DNA from: Bolinopsis microptera
Lineage: Eukaryota > Ctenophora > Tentaculata > Lobata > Bolinopsidae
Length of the DNA: 64,000 bases
Direction of reading: 5' to 3'
NCBI RefSeq assembly: GCF_026151205.1
Contig: NC_087075.1
Location: 11,640,303 to 11,704,302 of the forward strand
The notes below the pieces were generated by a model. That model saw only the letters and a program-made list of their open reading frames with translations. It was not told where the DNA came from and ran no database searches. Shown in pieces: positions 1 to 12,000 of the stretch (its first letter is position 1; each line of letters opens with the position of its first letter). Position numbers and translations under genes: made by a program.

Positions 1-195
1 TTCTTAGATGCTAACTTTTATCTTAATCACTACTATAACCTCAACACTAACCATAACCATAATACCTAAACACTCGAACTTAACAGTTTTATAACCCTGT
101 CACATGCGCATGTCTGACAAAATAGTTATTTTGTTCATAACTCCTTGGGGAAGGATTTTTACTCTATGTCAGGGGTGATTCGGAATTAGCATACA

Positions 196-1800
196 CAAAT
201 ACGTCGATTTAGCTTATCTCTATACTCTCAAAAAGCATTTGACTCGGTGTGGAAACAAGGCCTGATAGTGAAACTATGGAAGGTTGGTGTGCATGGATGC
301 TACCTAAGGACAATTGATAGTTTCCTCTTTGGGAGGACGGTAAGCCTCCTCCTAAATGGTTTTATTGGTCCTGTCAGGATGTGCCTCGATTATGGGCTGC
401 CACAAGGCTCTGTTCTATCACCAATCCTTTTCAAATTTTATGTGTTCGACATGGAGACCCTGTGTCAACTGTATGAGCAGATTCAGGCCTTCAAATTTGC
501 GGATGATGGAACCATCAAAGTGACTGGAAACGATCTTGAAGAATGTCTCTTCTACCTAGAGCTTGCGATGGGATTCATAGGGGAATGGACTTCTCAATGG
601 AGGATGGTCATAAACTGTAATGTGAATAAAACAGAAGTTATATGTTTCCAATGCCAAGATGCTTCAGCTGTTCCCAAATCCTTTGATCTATGTGGAAACA
701 CCATCTATCTCACAGACAGCAGCAAAGTACTTGGTATAACACTTGACAGTAAGTTGAGCTTCAAGCAGCACAGCCAGGATGTATACAACAAGCTAATCTA
801 CCGTTGGGTTTGTCTGAGCAGGTATACAAATCGTAATTGGGGGATGAACCAAAAGGTCCTAGTGAGGCTGGCCAAAACTGTGATGTTTTCCTCCCTCTTC
901 TATGGCTCGTTTATCTGGCAAACTAATGCCAACATGCTGGAACTGAACAAACTTTGGTACAAGGTAGCAAAATCTGCTGTGGGAGCAGTCTTCAATGTTC
1001 AAAATGCCATACTAGAAGTCATCTTGGGAATACCCCCACTCCGGGTTACAAACAGAATACTATCGGTGAAGCACTACCTGAAGGTATTCAGTAGTATACA
1101 TATCGATGTACACCATGACTTCATATGCAGAGAGATAGAATCGGGAAACACAAAAATTCTGGGCCAGATGCGGGATGTGCTGAAATTTCTAAAATGGAAG
1201 GTGGAAGTATATGCTGACTCTGTCCTACCAGGTGATGCAAAAATAATTGGACTAAATGATGCCTCGAAATTGTTCGAGCTCTCTAGGAAAGCCTGTCATT
1301 ACACCAAGGCCTCTATCAAACAATTCACTGAATTCGTATGGCAGGAATTTATTAAGAACCAGTTACAAATGGAGGGCTGGTCTCAAATTCCCATGGTGTC
1401 TACCACCCCCCTGAAGTTCCCTCGTTATACCAGCAGAGAAATTGAGGTTCTAGTCATGAGCTTGTTTTACAAAAACAATCTTCTAAACTCATTTCTATAT
1501 AGCCTTGACAGACTGAAATGGTCTTCTCCCTATTGCTCCTGTGGTCATGAAGAACAAACTTCAATTCATATACTGACTAGCTGTGGTCATGTTGACGAAG
1601 ACCTTAGGGACCAAGCCTCATATCTTCTCAGTGTTGGTAACGAGGTCTCCAGTCTGGAAGATCTGGGTACTCCACACTTGGCTATCCTAAACTGCTCCAG
1701 AGATCCAAAATTCATCCAAATCTGCAGTGAATGTGTGAACAATGATGACCTCAAGCTAAGAAGGAAGATCTGTATTTCTACAGGGCCCACCCACGCCTAG
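196..1800 (+). pseudogene. 5'-truncated non-LTR retrotransposon reverse transcriptase
   Basis: An open frame encodes the C-terminal part of a LINE reverse transcriptase. It begins around motif A (KAFDSVW, near 232-252), continues with motif B (GLPQGSVLSP, about 397-426) and motif C (FADD, near 499-510), then a thumb-like region (VLGITLDSKLSFKQH), and ends with a Cys/His knuckle (CSCGHEE, then HILTSC) about 80 residues before the stop. The first codon of the long frame is GTG. The frame stays open further upstream, but the catalytic Asp expected just before KAFD is Tyr and everything N-terminal (endonuclease, RT fingers) is missing. This is a dead-on-arrival or decayed copy. The lack of RNase H and the different C-terminus set it apart from the LINE at 44.8 kb. 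No poly(A) tail or target duplication was recognised. Confidence 0.85.
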
Positions 1801-2815
1801 CTGGGGAGTCTAGTCCCTATATTAGACGGCCAATGCTCTATCCATTGGTATGTACGCGGCCTTACCCAGGCCTGTAATAAATGGGGAGTCCCTCTTAGGA
1901 CGACCAGTGCTAGACACTGTTTACTACTGACTGAATGGAAACCTACTTAACTCTTTGGATTGGTAGAACCTGTCTGGTTACATGAACATTGGAGCTAGTT
2001 TTAGATTAGCTTATGATATTATTGTCGACTTAGACTGCTTGGATGTATCACATCTCAACCATTGTTGGGTGTGTTACTTTGTTTTGGGATTTACTTGTAA
2101 GCTTTATTGATTTTATCCATAAAATTGCATTTCCAATGATATTTATGTAACTTGAGAAACTTTTTCTACCAAAACGTTTTTCGATCGGGAATCGTCTTTA
2201 AATTAATTTGGGGAATATTTTAACTTGATATAACGACGTCGTCGTAATGACACAAGTGACTGATCAACCACCTTATTTGATAGTGTTTTTAAAATAAAGT
2301 ATTTATATTTTTAACTTGGGGTGTAAATATTTTTAGGGATTTTATTTATTTTTTAAATTTCAGATCTATCATACTATTTGTTACTAAAATGCTCATTGTA
2401 GCCTATAATTTTAGATTTTCATCATCATCATATACTCTCAGGTTATATTAGACCCAATCCCCTCCTTTAGCCAATTAAGACATGAATATTCTTTAAAAAT
2501 TACACTATAGCATAAGGTTTTCCAAACCCTCTCTTTCATAATTGGGTGAAATAATCGATCCCTTCAAATTAAGATTGGTCAGCCAAGACAAAATGAATAT
2601 AAGGGCAGCCGATTGACTGCTCCAAATAACGGCTATCTTTGCCTGCAATCACTAATTTCTAAACTGCTCACCCCTGGGTTGATCTGGAACAGCATATTTT
2701 TTAATTATTATGTTCGCCCCGGGACTTGTAACAAAAGGCCAATCGAGCATTGACTGATCATTGACTATAAGGCATTATGTTCTAACATCATGCACTCTAC
2801 ACTAGCTGTTTGACC
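1801..2815. other. Intergenic, LINE 3' flank to PDE9 first exon
   Basis: AT-rich sequence with no recognisable gene. The first part is probably the LINE 3' UTR. The rest would hold the promoter and 5' UTR of the PDE9 transcript if the exon at 2816 is the true first coding exon. No clear TATA box or initiator could be singled out. Confidence 0.4.
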
Positions 2816-3009
2816 ATGCGTATGTTTTGCTGTCTCACACCGACAGCTAACAGAAAGAAAGCTGTTAATCCTCCTGACCCTGTGAGTAAAGGTTCAGATA
2901 TACCTAAAGCTGTTGATCTTCCTGACCCTGTGAATAAAGGTTCAGATATACCTAAAGATGTAGATAATGGCTCAGTAAGAGCAGTAGGTATTGATCCTAC
3001 CAAAAAAAG
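2816..3009 (+). CDS. PDE9A: PDE9 candidate exon 1 (N-terminal extension)
   Basis: Starts at ATG 2816 ([15 protein letters not shown]) and ends at the donor AAG|gtatgg, phase 2, which exactly fits the next candidate exon. It has no counterpart in the human protein that I recognise. It contains a 48-nt tandem duplication encoding two copies of a DPV-x-KGSDIPK-x-VD unit. The Cys-Cys near the N-terminus could be lipidated, but that is speculation. It could instead be a chance ORF, and upstream coding exons are possible. Confidence 0.45.
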
Positions 3010-6000
3010 GTATGGGAGAAGCATTGTCTTGACTATCTTCTGATATGATGTGATGATTTTTCATTGTATATACATTATGTATACATAATGCAGTTTGACG
3101 TTTCTTTGTCACTAAGTATTTTGGTTGCAAAGGTTTTCTTCCTCTCAACCACTCCCTTTTTATAATTCTGATGCCCATTTATTCTTACTAATAAGCAATT
3201 TACTTCAGTGTTTCCACATGTGTTATACCTACTATTGGAATGGCTGCTATGTGTTGTCTTTTAGCGTTCCTATTTTCAAATCCCCTTTTCCCGATTACTT
3301 GCTACGTTTTGTAAGATTTTCTGAAATTGTCAGGTGTTTTTGCCAAAAATGAAATCATACTAGATTTTCCGTCTTTTTCTAAACATTTTCTCTCTCTAGA
3401 TTCATGGAAGCGATTGATTTCTATCCTGGGTTGCCTCCTGGAGTGAAAGGGGTAAGTTTCTATTCTAATTTAACACACTTTACCTACAGTAATATTTTAA
3501 TGTGTTTTTACAGTTATATTTAAACGGAACTAAATTAAACAATACTGATAGTTGTATGATATCCGGTTGGAAGAGACAAGGACAAGTGAAACAAGGAAGT
3601 TAGGAGTAATAAGGGCAAATATTCGGCGTCAACGCCGAAAAAAATAGCTCACAAAAAATATGTTACCTTTCATAAACTCAGTTCAAATACTTATCTGTCT
3701 TATCAAGTAAACAATCATGAATCATCTACCAAATTTATACTACTGCCATTTTTAATAAGAACCTGCAGTCGACCAATTAATTGCTCTTTAGTAATTCATT
3801 AGGAAGCACGTGTATGAAAGGTTTTTCTCCACAAGTTACTTACTGAGCTTATATTTTAATATATCAAGCTGCAAGCTTAGCAGTATTTAAGTGATGACCG
3901 CCCAAGAAGTTCTGAGAAGTTACCGGCTCCATACAAATTATTCTCAGTTGCAAAATATAACTTTTATTGATTTATTCTTTATTTTCCTTGTCAGGTTAAT
4001 CAAATAGGCTTATCTGATACAGTAAATATACTTAGAAAAGGTGTGTCCTGTATTAAACTTGATCTTCTTAATGATTGCACAAAGGGTTATGTAAGATCTT
4101 AAAGAGTCAATATTATAGAGTTGATATTATAAACATATTGCTCTAAATTTTCTAAAAATAGCTGTGATTTTTTATGAGAGAAGCTGTAATCAACAATTAT
4201 TATTGAACAAAAGTTTAAAACAACGGATAGTTAAAAACAACGAACCAAGCCTAATCTTTCCCTAAAACAAATTATAACTAAATATCAAAACTTCACTGTA
4301 GTTAGTTTTAGCTTAAAACCAGATAATCTGTATCCTCCCTTATATTAATAATTGTTGATAAAAGCAGCTGTAATTAACAATTATTTAGTTTAAAACCAGA
4401 TGTAATCTGCCTCATTGCCGAGTAATTGCTTCTTAAGTATCACAACACAGAGGCCAGAGGGCTCTGTAACAAGTTGACTAGCAATCAGTCAATCAGTGCT
4501 CTCTTCTGACTAACTGTCAGTGTTTGGGTATTACGACAGCAAAACACCGACAATTACACTACGCCCACTCTTACGCCCACTATTCCCTTATAATACCACA
4601 TTTCTTAAACCAGAAAATACGGTTACTTTGCAGCACATTATTTATATTATCGGTTGGACTGATAAGCTGTATCCTGCGATATAATTAATTGAAAACTCTC
4701 CCTGCTCAGACCTCACAAGATATTCATTACAAGTAGCTGATATGATCGCAACTCCACAAGCAGCCAGATGCTTATTATGTTAAACAATAAAAGTAGCTTT
4801 TATCTCAAGGATCACGGATTTGTTGGTCACGTGATGCTGTCACAGTCAACAAATGATTAATTATAGATTGTGATATTTCTATATTTGTGTGGCTTGGGGT
4901 TGGAAAGATGAGATCCAGTGAGATAATAAATATGTATGCTCTTGAAAAGTTTGACTATTCCTTGAATAGTTTTCGTTACACACTGACCTGGTTAATTTTC
5001 CTTAAAAACGTTAAAATTGAAGCTACCAAAAAACAAGACGAATAGAGTTAAAATATTCGACCAGGAAAACGTGTTCACAGCACCGAAGACTATTTAACAT
5101 TAATTTATATCACTAATTAACTAACACGAGTTTTAAATAGCAGAATAATTATTTAGAAATATTAACCACATTAACAACAGAATCAAATAGCTGGAGCCTA
5201 ATAATGTTCACACCTATTATCACTCTTCACAGTACGTGGTGCTGAATTAATAATGAATTATCACTCAATTAAATAAAGGGACATGGCAGCCAGACAATCT
5301 AACACGGAACCTAACCCTGAGAGAATTTCTCGTTAAGTGAGCAGTGTGATGTTGCTGTTCATTAGTGTGGGGGTGTTACTGAAGTCTTCAGAACAATGTG
5401 ATTCTGATTAAAATCCTTCTCAGAACCATGTACCGGCAATGAGGTTAAAATCATATTCCCTTCTAAAAAGTGAATCATTTGTTGTACTGGAGAGTGTTCT
5501 TTAGTCTGGCTTTTCTTGTATTTTGGTTGATAACTCTGCTTGGTTGATCGGTGGGGTGCTACAATGTCAAAGTGTTTTCGGATTGTAAAATCTTGCTTTA
5601 ATCAAGTTCATCCCCAGGTATTGTATTCAATCTATTAATAGATTTGTTTAAGATTAAATTATTGTTCGTCACGTACAAATTTCCGAAGTATGTTCTCAGT
5701 TCTTACTCCGATACTAAGGAAGACTTCCTGTGCAAAAGTAACCAGAAACGACTTTAAAAACAATAATTAATTAACTTTGCATATCTTTATCCACCCCATA
5801 TCATAATACGCATTCATTTCATCGACCATAGAAACATATTATCTTATGATGCATCACGTGATCCATATATTTATCACTTAATTATCCTCTCTCCTACAAG
5901 CTGTAACTATTATATTTAATGTTATGTGCTGTTTAAGTATCCTATCTACTAGCTTGTTACAGTGTTACAGTGTTACAGTGTTACAGTGTTACAGTGTTAC

Positions 6001-9000
6001 AGTGTTACAGTGTTACAGTGTTACAGTGTTACAGTGTTACAGTGGTACAGTGTTACAGTGTTACAGTGTTACAGTGTTACAGTGTTACAGTGTTACTTCA
6101 CCCCTGCTATCAGTATCATTACTTTGTTACAGTCCCTACAGTTTATGACAATCAGCCCCGGTACCCTGTCAGAACCCAGCACCCTCACCTAACTAGATCC
6201 TTGAGATCCAGGAGATCGTAGCCCCCACACTCGATTACAGCATGACAACTTTATCACTTACCGTCCTCATTATCTGACCATTATACCACGTGACTAACAC
6301 GTGACTTGTTTCCGGGTCTCTGATTGGTCAAGAGAGGGGAAGTTGCCCTGTTATTGGCTCGTACTTAGCTCCGAGACACATCATACTTACTGGATGAACA
6401 ATAGCATTGTGTTAGAGGGGCCAGAATGAACCCCAGCATTTTACCGTCCTGTTAGTTTCTGGTTTTATTGCCTATTTTATCGAGATCTAGTGCATAATAT
6501 TTCATGATCCCCTGCTTTCTTTAGATTGTATGCCCGATATTGGATATAATATCTCCAATAACCCCGTCTAAGTTAAAGTGCTGTTAGATATTCAGCTTCT
6601 CGGGTCATCTTTATTACTACTCAAATATCGTCTCCAGTTTAGTTGCTTTAGACTTTTAGATATGTGAACGTCTCTCTGGACAAGATTACACACTATTGTT
6701 ATATTATAATGTCTTATATTATGTTATAATTGCCTATTATATAAGTAAGCGCACCTCTATTGGAAAATAATTTAGATAAATTATAGAATTTATCTAATTT
6801 ATCTTTGTTACATAATTTATATTTGTTACATAATTTCTATAGCATAATAATTGACCGCCTTCTTCAAGACGAGGAATTTCTTTACTGGTATAGTTTACGG
6901 TGTCCTTATCGACTGCTAGCAAAGCATAGACTCCTCAAGTTAAGCTTTGATTAAATTATTTTTAAAATCAATTTTTATGTCTTAGGCCTACACAAAAATT
7001 GATAATAAACCTGTGTTCTCTGCTAAAATAATCATGAAATCAACAATAATTAATGAGATTGCAATTAGTCAATACTCAACACATAATCAAGAGTAAGCCA
7101 TTAGGTTCGTTTATAAATTCTAAATGTACCGAGGAGATAGGACGTAGAACAATAAACTATTGAGAAAGTCAAATAACGATTAGTTTTACACTGAGGATAA
7201 CGCTTGTCACATTGTCCGTTCTAGTTTCTTCTCGATCAAATATTACAATTCATTCATTAGTATGTTTTTACTAATTCTGAATTGTTGGCCTCGAGTCTGT
7301 ATTGATTTACCTTCACTAATTTTAACAACATTTTATATTACTAAGATACTAGTTAAGTCTGACACATTGCTATAGTGATATTATGAGACTTCGTATTTTT
7401 TAAAGATGTCCTGGCTTCTAGTTCACATGGCTACACATTAAAAAGTGTATACGTGCAACATATCAAATGTGTACGCGTAATCTCATGATATCTGTCGTTA
7501 ATAAAACTTACAAAAAATAAAATAAACTTTTTTCGTGACGGCACAAAAAGTTACAGCACAGGAAAACTTGTAAAACCCTCCTCAAATTCTGAGCATCTTC
7601 CGACTGGAAAATGATCAGACCCCCAATATGTCAACTATTTGCCTACATTGATCTTATTTTAACTACAAATTGCGACAATAGGAATCCAGCAAATTTCGTT
7701 CCCTTTATATTGAAACGTTACATTCATCAGGCTGATAGTCTTCTCAAAACATTTTCCAAATACTGTGACCCGTATGTGACCAGTGCAGTATGTGACCAGT
7801 ATGTGACCAGTATGTGACCAGTATGTGACCAGTTTGTGACCAGTATGTGACCAGTACCTGAGATCGCTTCTCAATTTGTCGCTGGTGCAGCTAGCTATTG
7901 TCCAGCTGGAAATATACCCTGCTCTAAGTGTAAATGTTAATGGTGACAAATGAATATTAATTAGCGATGTTTTGTCATTTGATTATATGGTCAGGAACTC
8001 ATTCAATATTATAATATGTTCATTATGAATGATCATAATAGAGCGATTAGTAAGACTGAATATAATTAAACCATTCATAAAGTTGAACACTGAGACATAT
8101 GATGATTATTCAAAGTCTAAGCCGACCCTTACATCTCACCACCCTACTTAACGTATTAAAAACCGGCCTGTGTGGAATTCCACAAATTACACCAATTTCT
8201 GGCATTTCGTCGGGTTAATATTCGTCTGCTGCAAAGATTTGTTAGAAAAGTAAAGTCTGCAAGCACCATGCGTCATCAGACGGATTTCGTTAGATTTAAC
8301 TAATATAAATTAGTGACTCTTATTCTTCAGAATTTCGTTTGTTAAAGTAACCAGGTTACTATTATATTATGTATTAGTGTTTTACGTAACATCAATACAA
8401 CTCGACCATCTCTTTTAAAGTTTTGCAACTCAAAAGCTTGTTTCACATATTTGTACAATGTATTGAGTTGCTTGAATGGTTCACACTTGCATAATACTCA
8501 ACTCCGGTATTCGATATAAATAAATCACATATTAGTTTCTCGTACTCTCACTCCCAAAATACACATATTATATAGTTATATAAAGATTACAGATTACCTG
8601 CTATATAACGGTCACAAAAACATAATATAAAGTCCCATATAAAGGTCACAAAAACCTCTCGCATTCCAGGGAGTGGCTGCACCACTGCAGTTGTGTTGCG
8701 AACAACAAAAGTTACAAAATTGACTTCTAGATCATAATAGTTATTCCAGTTTCCAGTATTATAAAAATAAAAAGTAATCTGCAGATATAGAATGTAATCT
8801 GCAGATATTTGTGTGCAGGGAAAGGGGCGTTACCACATTACACAAGCCCGCCCACTATATATACCATTACTTATTTCTGTTGGAGAGAGGTGAGTCAGCA
8901 CAACTCGTAGAATTTGTTGTTTAGGTATGGCACGATCACTGCAGTTGTGTCAAGTTGTCAGTTGACCCCCGGATAAACTGTAGTATTCTAAAACCTGTAG

Positions 9001-12000
9001 TTTATTTGATTTTTGGGGACGATCGTGCTGGACCCGGGACCCCACACAATGGTACAAGTTTCACTCTAATGGTTACAATCACTGATCACGTGTCTAACTA
9101 TACTGATCACGTGTCTAACTATACCAGTCACGTGTTTAACCATTCTATCCGTGCTGCCTTTAAAGTAGGTTAATGTTCCTGGTTATGTTCCTGATGCAGC
9201 CGGTCAGGATAATACATACTCCATTATATTTAAGTATTAATACCTGCTCCTTTCTCTTGTTCGGGTAGTGGGTACTATCCAGTGTTCCTAGTCCGTATTT
9301 TAGGGTATATTGGGTATTGTCCTTACATTGGGTACCAGTCCGTATATTGGGTACTGTATTTATATTGGGTACTGTTCCTAGTCATTTAGATCGTAAAACG
9401 GTGTATCCTAAATACATCATGTGGATTTACTGTGGCTATAAGTTAATTCACTAAACGTGATAAGCAGAAACCTAACCCTGGCGGCTCATGTCAATTTACA
9501 CAGACCATTGCTCTCGCACTCCATTGCATTATGAGACTATAAAATATTAAACAATATGAATTAGGTCTATTCACTCTCAGATTAATAGTGTCTACTACTA
9601 TAATTGTCTGCTCCATGGTTTGCTTGAATTATTTGTTATGTAGTACTTAGTGTTGAAAGTATTGAGTCATTAACTTCTAATGCTCTCTTGAATATCCATC
9701 ATACGTTCAAATCCCAAGTTAATAGTTCACTTGATAACATTGTTCGTTTGCTAATGTTTCATTAAATTGTGATCTCAACACTCATAACTCTTCTTTACTT
9801 CGTTAATTATCTGGTTCAGTATTATTTTGATAGAAGAAGTGCTCAAAATATATATTTTCAGACCATTTTGTCACGTACTAATTTCTCTCCGGTTCAATGA
9901 TTATAATTCTATACAATTTAGACACTTTAAAACACGTCTTTGTCAAACAAAAACTCGCTTATACCAGTTACAAGTTACCAGTTACCAGTTACCAGTTACA
10001 AATGGCGAAAATTATGGATGAAAATAATGAGTCAGTTACTAAAAAGTAAGAATCTGTTTTATGTTTCTCAGTTGTAATAAATCATTGGGAAGTAACTCAA
10101 TTCGCAGTTGTGTCCAGTGCTGAGTTGACTTGAAATGCATTTAGTAACCATGGAAACGCATCATAAAATAAGTTGAGACGATTGGAAATTGCCGTTGTTA
10201 CAGGAGCATGGTCCCAGGTGATGTGGTTGTATTAATAGTATGATCATCGAGTTCCACTTAATTTTCTGGCCTGTTCCGCCCTGGTGTTGGCACTTGGCAC
10301 CCAGCCAGAAACTTCCTCGTCGTTTTTGTTCAAGCTGTGATTGTTACCATGTTCACATTATATATTGGTATTCAATATTTGCACAGTGACTTTTGGCCCA
10401 CCCTGTATATATCGGTATTCAACATTGGCGCTACTAAAGGAATCATCTACCACTTTTTAACTGTATTAATTATGTTAAATCTATTGAACAATGATCTTAG
10501 ACACATGATTACATTAAGTTTGTAGCGACAAATTCTGAGTATTATTGAAGACGTGTTTTTCTGAAGACATGTTGTTCTGGGCCCCTCGTTCGTACGCTTT
10601 CTAAGTTTTTAGAAATACATAGAAAATAATTATATATTTCTTACTATACGTTTTCGGGATCAAAAACATTCCCAATATATTGGTGATAGGGTTCGATCAA
10701 CTATAGACATCTGTCTAGACTCTAGTGTTTTCTGTAGGTTTCTTGACATAAATATTACTAATGCTACAATATCATTATTTTTAATACCCATATGTATTCA
10801 AAATAATTGCTCTATTTGAGCATACCCTTACCCAAACTTACCCTAGCTCAAAACATACTTTTACCATGTCGCAGATAACTTATGTATTTTACGTGCTCAC
10901 TGTAATTGTATTGCTATATTGCTATAGCTCCACGTAGTGTACTACTGATGTGTAGCAGTTACTTAACAATCTGCTATACTTACTTAACAAGTTCCCTCAT
11001 CAGTTGCTAAGACTTCAAGAAACCTAATAATCACACGTGTAAAAGTACAGCCTAGGAGAAAGTAAGAACCGTAATCCTACCTCAACATAGCAATTAAAAA
11101 GCAATTAAATAATTAAAAAGTAATTAAATATGTCCTTTAGGTAAGCGATCTATTCAATATTTATCAGGATTCAGGAAGACTATTAAAGTATTTACAATCA
11201 TCTTTTTGACGTGTTGCTATGTAACGTGAGCACGGATTTGTCCTATTGAGATGTAGTTATATTATATTTCTAATGATTCATTTCTTGAGATTTTACTTAT
11301 TCGTGGCAAGTTTAATTTGGTTTATTTATTGATGTCTGCTTGAGGGTGTTAGAATCATTAACACAAATTTACTCGGTATCTACATTAGAAAATAAGTGAT
11401 CCTGGAGCCATGTTGCAAGGTTTCAAGTACTATATCTTATAATGTTTTACCGGGTCTTACTGTTTATGAAATCGTCAAGCTGGCCCCGAATCCTTCTATT
11501 GACCCCCGTGTTGCATTACAAAATTAATATCACGTGTCTGACTATACTGTCACGTGTCTGACTACACTGTCACGTGTCTGAGTGTACTGTCACGTGTCTG
11601 ACTACACTGTCACGTGTCTGACCGACTGTACTGCCACGTGTCTGACTATACTGTCACGTGTCTGAATATACTGTCACGTGTCTGACTATACTGTCACTCT
11701 GTCACGTGTATGACTACACTGTCACGTGTCTGTCGTCTGACTATACTGTCACGTGTCTGACTATACTGTCACGTGTCTGACTTGTCACGTGTCTGAATAT
11801 ACTGTCACGTGTCTGAATATACTGTCACGTGTCTGACTATACTGTCACGTGTATGACTATACTGTCACGTGTTTGACTATACTGTCACGTGTATGACTAT
11901 ACTGTCACGTGTTTGACTATACTGTCACGTACTAATTTTACTACGTCACAGTGGATATACCAGCTAGAAGCTAATAACCTGATGCCATGGCTAATGATTT

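Noticed and set aside
5924..6221. Three overlapping ORFs rich in VTVLQCYS
   Set aside because: All three frames of an 8-bp repeat without stop codons read the same peptide. This is a repeat artefact, not protein.
11531..11931. CRISPR-like appearance of regularly spaced repeats
   Set aside because: Units are head-to-tail with no unique spacers and lie in a eukaryotic intron. It is a minisatellite.
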